Source: Chloroflexi bacterium AL-N1 (GTDB taxonomy: Bacteria > Chloroflexota > Chloroflexia > Chloroflexales > Roseiflexaceae). From it: a stretch of DNA of 64,000 nucleotides. The notes beneath the pieces were generated by a model. The model was not told the DNA's origin. It searched no databases and saw only the letters and a list, made by a program, of their open reading frames with translations. The stretch lies in NCBI GenBank assembly GCA_013122435.1, contig WYDT01000012.1, positions 146,609 through 210,608 of the forward strand, in the 5' to 3' direction. Positions 9,601 through 18,260 of the stretch are shown one piece after another. Each line of letters starts with the position of its first letter. Position 1 is the stretch's first letter. A program made the position numbers and the translations under genes.

Positions 9601-10404
9601 TACACAAGTCGCTTGATGCCTAGTGCTGATGCAACAGTGCGCGACGGGAGCTTTGCTGATACAAACTATGGGAACGACACTGGTTTAACCATCAAAACCT
9701 CACCAGATAGTGGTTTTACACGCGAAGTCCACATACAATTCGACATCAGTACCGTCGATCAAGAGGTTGAGTCCGCCACGCTTTACATGTATGGCTCTGT
9801 ACAGGACAGTCGTGGTACAGACACAATTTTGAGCATCGCCGGAACAGATGATGATTGGTCTGAAGATGAGGTTACTTGGAACAACCGACCAAATGTCGGG
9901 GCAGAACTAACCACGCTTCCCGTGAATGCGGTTGGTCAATTCTGGGCAATTGATATCACCGATTATGTGAAACAACAACGAAACAACGACCAGACCGTAA
10001 GTATGGTGGTCCGCGAAGTGTCAGGCGGTATTGGACTCGCATTTCAGGCGACCAGTCTTGAGAGTACCGACAATCAATCGTACTTATTGATCAAAACCGC
10101 ACCACCACAACAGACAGTGCGGCCGCTCCTTGAATGTGTACAACCCCAACAGGATGGTAGTTACACCGCATATTTTGGATACCGCAATGATAACCATACA
10201 GCAACAGACATCCCAATCGGTAAACACAATCGATTTTCACCAGAACCACAAGAGCGTGGACAACCGACAGCCTTTCAGCCAGGACGCACCGCATATTATC
10301 CAGATGCGGCCTTTCAGGTCGTATTTGATGGCAGTCCACTCGTCTGGACCCTTAATGGGCGAACAGTAACTGCATCTAACAACCCAGCGCAAGTCTGTTC
10401 ATAA
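6673..10404 (+). CDS. Secreted heparinase II/III-like multidomain protein
   Basis: A 1243-residue exported protein with a signal peptide over about residues 20-47 (hydrophobic stretch, SAHAEA). An alginate-lyase/DUF4962-like helical toroid starts at HPRLLATQSDFDRL, followed by a heparinase II/III-like beta-sheet region around residues 390-680 (SHADLDAGTFVFDALGVRWADEMG). Then come a discoidin (F5/8 type C) domain at ~746-875, a bacterial Ig-like (BIG2) domain at ~890-973, a DNRLRE-type beta domain at ~978-1143, and a ~90-residue tail (YTAYFGYRNDN...TLNGRTVTAS) that recurs on bacterial surface proteins. GGTGGAGG precedes the ATG. With GH88 and the importer it would depolymerise a uronic-acid polysaccharide outside the cell. 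The exact substrate (glycosaminoglycan, alginate or plant glucuronan) is not resolved. Confidence 0.8.
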   Translation: MQIHSYQRPAIRSTSPRFFLLRLLSFICFVIALIGIPGSPSLPSAHAEAMPITAQLNGTHPRLLATQSDFDRLRSELASEPYQSWYQELTQKAQPVLTAPPSTYAKNPNLLPTSRTVLSRVLLLAMLYQLDGDTVYVNRAWQELETAANFSDWNPDHFLDTAEMTYAFAIGYDWMYNAWTETQRNTLRTAILTKGLNPGIEAYRGTATPPTYDRQGWVDSTNNWNFVCNGGLSLGALAIGDVPEGRAAAEEVLREGIERLPNALERFAPDGAWDEGVSYWGYATTYLTAHLSALQTALGNDYGLSQSPGLSDTGLLPIALTGSFNQSFNFGDAESSEPTSMPQLFWLDTQYDRPEYVWWRKQRTGDNVQPNDLLWYTPNNYAGPRAINFPQEQYFRNAEIATMRSAWEDPKALYVALKGSSGNPDQSHADLDAGTFVFDALGVRWADEMGLDNYGLPGYFSYGPNGQRWTYYRKRAEGQNTFVINPDTTQDQNIAVSHITSQDSSPLAAYTITDLTPAYEGRATQAQRGIKLFNHRRHMLVQDEIQIDNSADGWWFMHTRARVQVSDDGQSAMLYSGEQRMWVRILSPAEATLRVLDPKPLPSSPDPAGQAQNTGRKLAIKLTDTTDTRIAVLFVPLRSWESPPDTLPEITPLADWQVPANPPVLANIHIDEVPLTNFAPSVFTYDTLLPVGTTQVPTVSATPGEESTDVQIQQATTLPGTTSMMVTASDGTSTRYLLHFDVAKPLLTPIAVTEVIASTTDADNIPSNTLDDNLDTRWSSEGTGEWIRYDLGSIKQVQSVAMAWFRGDQRQSFFDIQISDDATNWATVFSGATSGETNEQEFYSIGDVPTRYIRIVGQGNTQNPFNSITEVDIYNQYDAPTPLPATLQDVTIEAASPSMPVGGETQLTVAATLSNRSPVDLSQTTIHYESNDTAVGQVSPTGELRAIGEGSAKITAWVELDNYLDYASMTITVTDPYTSRLMPSADATVRDGSFADTNYGNDTGLTIKTSPDSGFTREVHIQFDISTVDQEVESATLYMYGSVQDSRGTDTILSIAGTDDDWSEDEVTWNNRPNVGAELTTLPVNAVGQFWAIDITDYVKQQRNNDQTVSMVVREVSGGIGLAFQATSLESTDNQSYLLIKTAPPQQTVRPLLECVQPQQDGSYTAYFGYRNDNHTATDIPIGKHNRFSPEPQERGQPTAFQPGRTAYYPDAAFQVVFDGSPLVWTLNGRTVTASNNPAQVCS

Positions 10405-10460
10405 CATTAACAACTATTTGTCGCTTGTGAGTATTGACAATCGGAACAAAGGAGTGTCCT

Positions 10461-12149
10461 ATGGACCAGCAGAAACGGATCAGTCGGCGGCGTTTTCTTT
10501 CAGGTGCGGTATATGGCGGGGGGGGCACACTTCTTGCAGCATGTGGCGCAACACCAGAAGCGAACGATACCACAACTAACACAACAACAGAGACAGAGGG
10601 ACGTGCTACAGCAACAGAAGTTTCGGCACCTGGCACAACTAGTGGTCTCACACTTACCTATTGGGTCCCAATGGAACCAAATGTGGCAGCATCACTGCAA
10701 AACTACAGTGATATGACATGTTACAAAGAGTTAGCAAAACGCACAGACATCAGTCTGGATTTTCAACATCCTTCAACGAACCAGTCAGGTCAGCTTCAGG
10801 AGCAATTTAACTTAATGATTGCTTCGGGCAGCTATCCCGATGTCATTGAGGCATTCTGGTTGAATGATTACAACGGTGGACCAGTCAAGGCTATCGAAGA
10901 CAATGTCATTTTGCGTCTTAATGATCTGATTGAGCAGCACGCACCAAATCTAACAAAGGTGCTCAATGACAATCCAGAATGGCGCAAACAGGTTGTGACC
11001 GATAACGGTGACATCTACTGTTTCCCCTTCCTGCGCGGCGACCGTACCTTGTTGACTTTTGCCGGACCGACCATACGTCAGGACTGGCTTACCACTCTAG
11101 GTCTCGTAAGTCCCAAAACAATTGATGAGTGGGATACCGTTCTGACTGCATTCAAAGATCAGGACCCGAATGGTAACAGCCAAGCAGATGAATTTCCCTT
11201 TACCTCGTGGTTATTTGGGTCACCACGTGCCGGATTTGATCGTACCCACGCATTCGTGGGGGCCTGGGGCATCACCACGGGGTTTTATCAGGTTGATGGT
11301 GCTATACAATATGGCCCGATGAAACCAGAATTTCGAGAATTTCTCACGGTCATGACTGATTGGTATAACCGTAAATTGCTCGATCCAGATACCTTCTCTA
11401 TGGATCAGAACCTCATGGATGCCAAAGTGACTGGTGGCACACTTGGTGCTGCAGTGATGGCACTCGGTGGCGGTATCGGTAAATACACATCACTGATGGA
11501 AGAAACCGATGCTGCTTTCAACCTGCAAGCACTCCCGTACCCGGTGCTGAATGCCAGCGATAGTCCGATTCTTGGACAGCGTGACAGCCATTTTACCGGC
11601 CTCTACTGTGCTGCTATCACAACATCCAATCAAAATCCTGAAGAAACGGTGAAGTTATTGGACTATGCGTATGGGGAAGAGGGGCATCTCCTCTTCAATT
11701 TTGGTGTTGCAGGTGAAACCTACACTATGGAAAACGGTAAACCGATCTACACTGATGAAATTATGAACAATCCGGACGACCTGCCCATTGCTCAGGCACT
11801 GGGCAAACATGTCCGATCTAGTTTCGGCGGCCCATTCGTACAAGCGAAAGGCTATGGTGAGCAATACTTCCAATTGCCCCAGCAACAGGAGGGTTTGGAG
11901 GTCTGGTCTGCGCCCAGCAATGAGCGTCTGCTACCGCCTTTAACGCCAACAGCCGAGGAAGCACGCCGTATTGGTCGCATTGAAGGAGAAATCAATACCC
12001 GTTTCGATGAAGTCTTTAGTAAGATTCTTACAGGGGCGGAACCACTTGAAACCTGGGATACGTTTCAGCAAGAACTGCAACAACTTGGTATCGAAGAAGC
12101 CATTGAGATACAGCAAGCTGCCCTGGGTCGCTACAACCAGCGCACATAA
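10461..12149 (+). CDS. ABC importer sugar-binding lipoprotein (LplA-like)
   Basis: A 562-residue family 1 extracellular solute-binding protein of the large LplA/YtcQ type used for complex oligosaccharides. The N-terminus is RISRRRFLSG followed by a Gly-rich stretch and LLAAC with C28 as the lipidated Cys, i.e. a twin-arginine-like lipoprotein signal. A threonine-rich linker follows. AAAGGAG lies six bases before ATG 10461, so the longer frame from 10434 is rejected. The two permease genes follow directly. An eight-G run (10518-10525) sits inside the signal-peptide codons and could make the gene prone to slippage. Substrate is inferred to be uronate oligosaccharides from the adjacent GH88 and lyase. 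Confidence 0.85.
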   Translation: MDQQKRISRRRFLSGAVYGGGGTLLAACGATPEANDTTTNTTTETEGRATATEVSAPGTTSGLTLTYWVPMEPNVAASLQNYSDMTCYKELAKRTDISLDFQHPSTNQSGQLQEQFNLMIASGSYPDVIEAFWLNDYNGGPVKAIEDNVILRLNDLIEQHAPNLTKVLNDNPEWRKQVVTDNGDIYCFPFLRGDRTLLTFAGPTIRQDWLTTLGLVSPKTIDEWDTVLTAFKDQDPNGNSQADEFPFTSWLFGSPRAGFDRTHAFVGAWGITTGFYQVDGAIQYGPMKPEFREFLTVMTDWYNRKLLDPDTFSMDQNLMDAKVTGGTLGAAVMALGGGIGKYTSLMEETDAAFNLQALPYPVLNASDSPILGQRDSHFTGLYCAAITTSNQNPEETVKLLDYAYGEEGHLLFNFGVAGETYTMENGKPIYTDEIMNNPDDLPIAQALGKHVRSSFGGPFVQAKGYGEQYFQLPQQQEGLEVWSAPSNERLLPPLTPTAEEARRIGRIEGEINTRFDEVFSKILTGAEPLETWDTFQQELQQLGIEEAIEIQQAALGRYNQRT

Positions 12150-12233
12150 TGTACGAAGCATACCCTTTAGAGCAAGACGTGCAGAAATAGAAAGACAGAC
12201 AGATGGCCTTAGCTACTTGTCTGATATAGTACT

Positions 12234-13196
12234 ATGAAAACATCTCAAACGCTTCCAATGACTCATCAGCGAAAGTCTGTACGACAGGCATGGTGGAGAC
12301 GCGTCGTCAAGGATTTTAAGCGCAATAAATATCTATACGCCATGTTGTTGCCAGTGCTGGGGTACTATGCGCTATTTCACTATGTTCCGATGTATGGTGC
12401 CCAGATCGCCTTTCGCGATTATGTCCCATCGCGTGGTATCTGGGATAGTCAGTGGATTGGGCTGGAAAACTTTCAATACTTCTTTGAAAGTATCTATTTC
12501 TGGCGTCTTTTACGGAATACGATTGCAATCAATGTACTTGATATTGCCTTTGGCTTTCCTGCCCCAATTCTGTTAGCTATTTTGCTCAATGAACTTACCA
12601 GTAATTCCTTCAAACGTGCCGTACAAACCATTACCTACATGCCTCACTTTATCTCGCTGGTCGTTGTCGTTGGCATGATTATCGAGTTTCTGGCCCGCGA
12701 TGGCTTGATCAACAATGTGCTAGGGCTCGTTGGCATTGATGCAGTACAGTTCCTTCAACGACCAGAGTACTACTGGTACATTTACGTCGGAAGTGAGATC
12801 TGGCAGAGCATCGGTTGGGGGTCGATTATCTACCTTGCAGCGATCACGATGGTTGACCCCCATCTCTACGACTCGGCGAAGGTCGATGGTGCTGGGCGGC
12901 TCCATCAGATTTTCTATATTACGATTCCCAGTATTATGCCCACTATCATCATCCTGCTTATTCTCCGTATTGGCGCGATGATGACGCTTGGGTATGAAAA
13001 AACTATTTTGCTTTACAACCCACTCATCTATGAGACTGCCGATGTTATTTCGTCCTATGTATACCGTCAAGGGATTGTACAGGCCGATTTTGGCTTTAGT
13101 GCGGCGGTAGGGCTCTTCAATTCAATGATCAACTTTGTCCTGCTGATTGCTGCCAACCGATTTAGCCGCCGATACGCGCAAACGAGTTTATGGTAA
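12234..13196 (+). CDS. ABC sugar permease (LplB-like)
   Basis: A 320-residue inner-membrane permease with six predicted membrane spans. It begins with a basic cytoplasmic N-terminus and the characteristic FKRNKYLYAMLLPVLGYYALFHYVPMYGAQIAF. The ATPase-contact loop is YDSAKVDGAGRLHQIFYITIPSI. This matches the LplB/YteP type of MalF-like permeases that pair with large LplA-type binding proteins. It lies 84 bases after the binding-protein gene and 30 bases before the second permease, so all three are one operon. The ribosome-binding site is weak, and Met9 is a possible alternative start. Confidence 0.88.
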   Translation: MKTSQTLPMTHQRKSVRQAWWRRVVKDFKRNKYLYAMLLPVLGYYALFHYVPMYGAQIAFRDYVPSRGIWDSQWIGLENFQYFFESIYFWRLLRNTIAINVLDIAFGFPAPILLAILLNELTSNSFKRAVQTITYMPHFISLVVVVGMIIEFLARDGLINNVLGLVGIDAVQFLQRPEYYWYIYVGSEIWQSIGWGSIIYLAAITMVDPHLYDSAKVDGAGRLHQIFYITIPSIMPTIIILLILRIGAMMTLGYEKTILLYNPLIYETADVISSYVYRQGIVQADFGFSAAVGLFNSMINFVLLIAANRFSRRYAQTSLW

Positions 13197-13226
13197 CACA
13201 ACGTACCAGGGTTTAAGGACCACATT

Positions 13227-14108
13227 ATGATCAAAAAGAGTGCTGGTGAACATCTCTTCAACGTTTTTAATATCATATTTATGACCGGACTGATTATCGC
13301 CACTCTGTATCCACTGCTCTATGTCCTATTTGCCTCACTCAGTGATCCGGCAACTCTGGCACAATCGCGGGGGATTCTCCTGCATCCTCTGGGCTTTACA
13401 TTGGAGGCCTATCAACGTGTGTTTGAAAATCCCTCTATCAGCACCGGGTACCGTAACACCTTGTTCTATGTAATGGCTGGCACAGCGATCAACCTGATTA
13501 TGACAAGTCTGGGAGCCTATGCTTTATCCCGCAGAAACGTTATGTGGCGACGACAACTGACGTTACTCATCGTCTTCACAATGTTTTTTAGCGGAGGTCT
13601 CATTCCTACCTTTCTCCTGGTCAGCCGCACGCTCAATATGCTCAATACACCATGGGCTTTGCTTGTACCAACTGCCATCAACACGTGGAACCTGCTCGTC
13701 TTAAAAACCGCCTTCGAGTCAGTACCCATCTCGCTAGAAGAGGCGGCTAGGCTGGATGGCGCCAACGACTTTACGATCCTGTGGCGCATTGTGATTCCGC
13801 TCTCGCTCCCGGCGCTTGCTGTTATCTTTTTATTCTATGCCGTGGGACACTGGAATGCCTATTTTCACGCTTTGATCTATCTACGGGACCGTGAACTCTA
13901 TCCATTACAATTAGTGCTACGTGAAATTTTGATTGTCAATGACACCAATTCCATGACTACCGGAGTAACGTCTGGCGATGTGGCAGATATCGGAGAAACC
14001 ATCAAATACGCAACCATTGTCGTGGCGACACTTCCTATTCTCTTACTCTATCCTTTCTTACAACGCTATTTTGTGAAGGGGGTGTTGATCGGCGCAGTCA
14101 AAGAGTAG
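13227..14108 (+). CDS. ABC sugar permease (YtcP-like)
   Basis: A 293-residue MalG-type permease, the partner of the preceding gene. It starts IKKSAGEHLFNVFNIIFMTGLIIATLYPLLYVLFASLSDP, has six membrane spans, and carries the EAA loop as SLEEAARLDGANDFTILWRIVIPLSLP. It ends in FVKGVLIGAVKE, the usual C-terminus of this family. TTTAAGGACC precedes the ATG. No ATPase gene follows, so the importer probably uses a shared MsmK/UgpC-type ATPase encoded elsewhere. It is the last gene of the uronan-use operon. Confidence 0.88.
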   Translation: MIKKSAGEHLFNVFNIIFMTGLIIATLYPLLYVLFASLSDPATLAQSRGILLHPLGFTLEAYQRVFENPSISTGYRNTLFYVMAGTAINLIMTSLGAYALSRRNVMWRRQLTLLIVFTMFFSGGLIPTFLLVSRTLNMLNTPWALLVPTAINTWNLLVLKTAFESVPISLEEAARLDGANDFTILWRIVIPLSLPALAVIFLFYAVGHWNAYFHALIYLRDRELYPLQLVLREILIVNDTNSMTTGVTSGDVADIGETIKYATIVVATLPILLLYPFLQRYFVKGVLIGAVKE

Positions 14109-14135
14109 TCTTATGCCGCTTGCTACAACCCACAG

Positions 14136-15005
14136 CTAAAACGCAGGCACACTCATCGGGTTGGGCATCGGAATGCCACCCTGCGCCACAATCTGCGTAC
14201 TAATCGGCTTCATCAGATCAAATAATCGAGTACAACGGGCTTCACCAAGATATTGCCATGGCGGTAGCGCCAGCAGATCGGTGCACTGCTCAATGGCTTG
14301 CCGTTTGGCCTGACCCTGCGCTGTTAAGTATCCTGAGGCCTCCAGCCAGCCACAATCAACCAGACGTTGCTGCGCCGCATCTCAATCCTCGTTGGTCCAT
14401 CCACGATGGGCCTGGAGCGTATCGCGTGACACACTTCCTGTGGCTACAAGTGCAAGAGGTGCTTCGCAACCATCGGTGCCTTCGGAGAATAGCACAGCCA
14501 CATGTCCATCTCCACGAAACTGACGCAGCAGAGTCACGACATGCCAGAGACGAAGATGCACCTCCTGTGGCCACGGCAGATCGAGATATGCAGCAAAGAG
14601 CGGGCGTCCTACGAGACACACCCCGCAACGGCGCGTTGAGCAAGATCAGCTGCCTCTGCGACCTCTTGTGAATGTAGCATATCACCTAAAAGCCGTATCT
14701 GCACTTTGATAACATGCCTCAAGAACGCTCACCGGAGATGCAAAACGCCAGGCATCGGGCCTGGTATGTGCCACCCTCTGTGGATGAAAGTTAAAAAAGG
14801 TCGCCGCTACCACCGAGGAAGAAGCTGTTCCAAGTGCGGCATTTCGCGAGGCAAAATAGCCCCTCCAAAAGCCTTTTAGTCCAATCTCTGCATATGACTG
14901 ATGGGCTTCAGAAGCAAAATAAATCAGTGCGTGATAGGGTGCGAGCAATCGCCACGCACGTCGTGCAAGATGATCACCTTCAGACATCTGTATAGCAATC
15001 ATCAT
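14136..15005 (-). pseudogene. SCO6745-family (SalK-like) protein, disrupted
   Basis: Joining three pieces gives a ~290-residue protein of the SCO6745 family (helical, function uncertain). It begins EGDHLARRAWRLLAPYHALIYFASEA after AAGGAG at 15009-15014 and continues to LEACYQSADTAFR. A +1 shift near 14685-14693 leads to LLGDMLHSQEVAEAADLAQRAVAGC. A compensating shift between 14612 and 14640 returns to the first frame for GRPLFAAYLDLPWPQEVHLRLWH. An in-frame TGA at 14382-14384 replaces an expected Trp (NED-stop-DAAQQRLVDCGWLEASGYLT). The last part runs in frame to TAG at 14136. Three lesions in one gene make true decay more likely than sequencing error. It is convergent with the ABC operon. 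Confidence 0.75.
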
Positions 15006-15224
15006 GCGCTCCTTGGAGTATGTCTTTAACAGTATCATACAACAAAATGCATGTAATCAACCCTTCATAACTACAGATAGTGTAGATTTTGTGTCATATA
15101 TCATATATGAAGTATGCTATGATACATACATTCACTTGCCTAAAGCGTATTAAAAGCCTAATGGTCACACAGAGCAGGACTATATTTATCAGTACACCCT
15201 ACCATACACCAGGAGGTATAGAGT

Positions 15225-16298
15225 ATGGACACATTACAGATCGCGGTCATCCCTGGCGATGGCATTGGTTCTGAAGTTATTGATGAAGGCATCAAAGTGC
15301 TCGATGCAGCAGCTAAAATTGATGGCGGCCTCACCTTTGAGTACACTTCTTTCCCGTGGAGTTGTCAATATTATTTTGAGCACGGCGCAATGATGCCATC
15401 GGATGGCATTCAAACCCTGGCGAACTTCCACCATATCTTTCTGGGGGCGGTTGGCTGGCCGACTGTTGCCGATCATGTTTCGCTGTGGGGTTTGTTGATT
15501 CCCATTCGCCGGAGCTTCGAACAGTATGTCAATCTGCGCCCCACCAAGCTCCTCCGCGGTATGGAAAGTCCCCTACGCGCATTCCCACCAAAAGATTTTG
15601 TGTTTTCTATTGTTCGTGAGAACACCGAAGGTGAATACTCTGATATGGGGGGCCGTCTTCACAGTGGTCAGGAATATGAGATCGTCGTGCAAAACACGGT
15701 GTTTACACGTATTGGTACAAAGCGCATCATCAAGGCGGCCTTTGACATGGCCAGTCACTCACGGCAGTATGTGGTTGGGGCCACCAAATCAAACGGCATT
15801 AACTACACCATGCCGTTCTGGGACGAGATATTTCACGAAGTTGCAGCACAATATCCCTCTGTCAAGGCGGAACTGATGCACGCTGATGCGCTGGCTGCAC
15901 AATTTGTCCTCAAACCAGAAGTCTTCGATATCGTTGTTGCGTCGAATTTGCTTGGAGATGTGTTGTCGGATCTGGGGAGCGCCTTAATGGGCAGTATTGG
16001 TATTGCCCCCTCCGCAAATATCAACCCGACTGGGCAAAAGCCCTGCATGTTTGAACCAGTGCATGGTTCCGCACCTGACATTGCGGGCAAGGGTATTGCT
16101 AATCCAATTGGGCAGATCTGGTCAGCGAAAATGCTGCTGGACCATCTTGGCAAAACCGAACTGGGCAATATGGTGTTGGCTGCCATCGAGGATGTGATGG
16201 AACATGGAACTACCACACCTGATCTGGGCGGTAGTGCGACCACAACAGAGGTTGGTGATGTTATTGTGGCTCAATTGATGAAGCGCGCGCGCACCTAA
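15225..16298 (+). CDS. Tartrate/D-malate dehydrogenase family protein
   Basis: A 357-residue member of the isocitrate/isopropylmalate dehydrogenase family, closest by eye to the tartrate dehydrogenase/D-malate decarboxylating branch (YeaU/TtuC). Features are the N-terminal IAVIPGDGIG, WGLLIPIRRSFEQYVNLRP, the substrate-loop Arg residues, VRENTEGEYSDMGGR, and the metal and cofactor region NLLGDVLSDLGSALMGSIGIAPSANI then FEPVHGSAPDIAGKGIANP. It would oxidise and decarboxylate a 2-hydroxyacid (D-malate or tartrate) with NAD and Mg/Mn. A strong AGGAGGT sits before the ATG. It is transcribed alone, with a terminator at 16320-16363. 3-isopropylmalate dehydrogenase is the alternative, but no leu genes are nearby. 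Confidence 0.85.
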   Translation: MDTLQIAVIPGDGIGSEVIDEGIKVLDAAAKIDGGLTFEYTSFPWSCQYYFEHGAMMPSDGIQTLANFHHIFLGAVGWPTVADHVSLWGLLIPIRRSFEQYVNLRPTKLLRGMESPLRAFPPKDFVFSIVRENTEGEYSDMGGRLHSGQEYEIVVQNTVFTRIGTKRIIKAAFDMASHSRQYVVGATKSNGINYTMPFWDEIFHEVAAQYPSVKAELMHADALAAQFVLKPEVFDIVVASNLLGDVLSDLGSALMGSIGIAPSANINPTGQKPCMFEPVHGSAPDIAGKGIANPIGQIWSAKMLLDHLGKTELGNMVLAAIEDVMEHGTTTPDLGGSATTTEVGDVIVAQLMKRART

Positions 16299-16319
16299 GA
16301 CCTTACCAGGCCATAAAAA

Positions 16320-16363
16320 CGCGCAGCACCACTAACCAAACGTTGAAAAGTGCTGCGTGTTTT
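16320..16363 (+). terminator. Rho-independent terminator
   Basis: GCGCAGCAC (16321-16329) pairs with GTGCTGCGT (16350-16358), followed by a short T-run. It ends the dehydrogenase transcript. Confidence 0.75.
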
Positions 16364-16381
16364 TCAAGCAGGGATGATCAA

Positions 16382-16612
16382 TCAGTCTTTTTTGCCACCA
16401 AACAGACCACCCATTTTATCTTTTACAAAATTCTCAGCCTGATCGGCTACACCACTCACATCGGCACGCAGAAGATTGTCAATCTGACCATCGAGAGGTC
16501 CTGGTAACTTTTCTTTCAAATAATTCGCAACCGTGTTTACTGCCTCACGTGCTTGTTGATCAGAAATACCCGTTTTTTCAGCTACCAGTTGTACAATATT
16601 CTGGTTCTGCAT
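16382..16612 (-). CDS. Small DUF2267-like protein
   Basis: A 76-residue soluble protein. AGGAGG precedes ATG 16612, and the longer frame upstream has no support. The sequence NIVQLVAEKTGISDQQAREAVNTVANYLKEKLPGPLDGQIDNLL resembles the repeat unit of DUF2267/DUF937-type proteins, in which a helical pair is followed by a short linker. It ends MGGLFGGKKD. Function is unknown. It faces the terminator of the dehydrogenase gene and lies just downstream of the DAHP synthase gene on the same strand, with 69 bases between them, so it may be the second gene of that transcript. Confidence 0.7.
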   Translation of the reverse strand: MQNQNIVQLVAEKTGISDQQAREAVNTVANYLKEKLPGPLDGQIDNLLRADVSGVADQAENFVKDKMGGLFGGKKD

Positions 16613-16681
16613 GCTGTCCTCCTTAATACAGGTAACGTATTTCACACTGCATATACGTTGCATGAAGGGTTATTGGTTTGC

Positions 16682-17716
16682 TTATGTGTTTGTTGGGCTA
16701 AGGAGACTGCGATCAACAGCCGCAGCAACCCGTTCCAGTTGGATCATCATCTGCTGAAAACTCTCTGGCACCAAGGCTTGTTCACCATCACACAGTGCAT
16801 ATGGTGGATCGTGATGGACTTCAACAATCAAACCATCGGCACCAGCGGCAATCGCTGCCCGCGCCAGTGGCAAAATCCCATCAGCGTGCCCCATCGCATG
16901 GGAAGGATCGACAATAACCGGCAGGTGTGAGAGCTGTTTAATGGTGGGAATCGCACCCAGATCCAGCGTGAAACGAGCACTGTCATCAAAGGTCCGAATA
17001 CCCCGCTCACACAAAACAACATTGTCATTACCCTGATCGAGAATATACTCGGCAGCTAAAAGGAGATCTTTGATCGTGGCTGCAAAACCGCGCTTAAGCA
17101 ATACTGGGCATTTGGTACGGCCAACAGCTTTCAGCAGGGTGTAATTCTGCATATTGCGCGCACCAATCTGCAACATATCGGCATACTCCAATACAAGTGG
17201 TAGAGTATCTGTATCCATAACTTCAGTTACAATCGGCATGCCGGTCATCTCACGGGCAGTGCGTAGTAGCTGGAGTCCTTCTTCACCCAAGCCCTGGAAT
17301 GTATAGGGGGAGCTACGCGGTTTGTAGGCACCACCACGCAAGATAACAGCTCCTGCACTATGGACGGCCTGTGCTACTTGCAGCACCTGTTCACGAGCTT
17401 CTACAGTACACGGACCAGCGATAACGGCAATCGAAGACCCGCCAATCGGTACGCTACCAACCTGGACGATGGTATCAGCTTCGTGGAATTCACGTGAGAC
17501 TAACTTATAAGGCGCTGTAATGCGGATAAGTTCATGAACACCAGGCAAGAGTGATAAACGTTCAGTACCGATTACAGGACCACGATTTCCGGTTATGCCG
17601 ATCGCGGTGCGTGTCGGGCCAGGCATTGGATGTGGTGCATAACCAAGCTCCACCACCACGTCACATATACGCTTAATTTGCTCTTCTGTTGCGTTTGCTT
17701 GCATCACAACCAACAT
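16682..17716 (-). CDS. aroF: 3-deoxy-7-phosphoheptulonate synthase
   Basis: A 344-residue type I-beta DAHP synthase, which condenses phosphoenolpyruvate with erythrose 4-phosphate as the first step of aromatic amino-acid synthesis. The N-terminal ~70 residues form a ferredoxin-like regulatory domain (MLVVMQANATEEQIKRICDVV). The catalytic barrel follows with AVIAGPCTVEAREQVLQVA, GAYKPRSSPYTFQGLGEEGL, QIGARNMQNYTLLKAVG, KRGFAATIKDLLLAAEYI and VIVDPSHAMGH. ATG 17716 is chosen as start; a TTG two codons upstream is possible. The type I-beta class is the usual one in Chloroflexota. The neighbours are unrelated to aromatic synthesis. Confidence 0.92.
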   Translation of the reverse strand: MLVVMQANATEEQIKRICDVVVELGYAPHPMPGPTRTAIGITGNRGPVIGTERLSLLPGVHELIRITAPYKLVSREFHEADTIVQVGSVPIGGSSIAVIAGPCTVEAREQVLQVAQAVHSAGAVILRGGAYKPRSSPYTFQGLGEEGLQLLRTAREMTGMPIVTEVMDTDTLPLVLEYADMLQIGARNMQNYTLLKAVGRTKCPVLLKRGFAATIKDLLLAAEYILDQGNDNVVLCERGIRTFDDSARFTLDLGAIPTIKQLSHLPVIVDPSHAMGHADGILPLARAAIAAGADGLIVEVHHDPPYALCDGEQALVPESFQQMMIQLERVAAAVDRSLLSPTNT

Positions 17717-17906
17717 GGACAATAGTTCCTTTCAGATAGAAATACAGAGCTACGATGTGTACCCAATTTACGGCTATTCACGCACCCCTGAACGAAACAG
17801 GATAGGTACACCAAGAGCATATCATACCCGATTATATATTTCAACTTTATATTAATATTTAACAATACGCACCCCATTCCACGTGCGGGGAAGATCCATA
17901 CACTAT

Positions 17907-17935
17907 TTGACAAACACTTTTCCGTATAGTATGAT
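17907..17935 (+). promoter_or_regulatory. tRNA promoter
   Basis: TTGACA (17907-17912), a 17-base spacer and TATGAT (17930-17935) form a near-consensus sigma70 promoter 36 bases before tRNA-Leu. Confidence 0.75.
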
Positions 17936-17971
17936 GCCGATTGCGGTGAGGAATTCCTCATTGTTTGAATT

Positions 17972-18058
<87 letters not shown>

Positions 18059-18075
18059 TCCCAAAAAGGAGTAGT

Positions 18076-18149
18076 TGGGGGATAGTTTAACGGTAGAACG
18101 CCTGATTCTGGCTCAGGTAGTTGGGGTTCGAGTCCCTGTCCCCCAGCCA
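18076..18149 (+). tRNA. tRNA-Gln (CTG)
   Basis: The acceptor stem TGGGGGA pairs with TCCCCCA. The anticodon stem CCTGA/TCAGG encloses TTCTGGC, anticodon CTG at 18108-18110. The T-arm contains GGTTCGAGTCC, and CCA is encoded. It lies 17 bases after tRNA-Leu, probably in the same transcript. Confidence 0.95.
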
Positions 18150-18156
18150 GTGTAAG

Positions 18157-18190
18157 GAAAAGACTGTGTCAGTGGACGCAGTCTTTTTTT
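18157..18190 (+). terminator. Terminator of the tRNA unit
   Basis: AAAGACTGTGTC pairs with GACGCAGTCTTT around AGTG and is followed by a T-run (18182-18188). A typical intrinsic terminator just after tRNA-Gln. Confidence 0.85.
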
Positions 18191-18260
18191 ATATAGCAGA
18201 CACGTATATTGAGCCATAGCAGTCTCACACCTGTTCAACATGGCCAGTTTTGGACACCCC

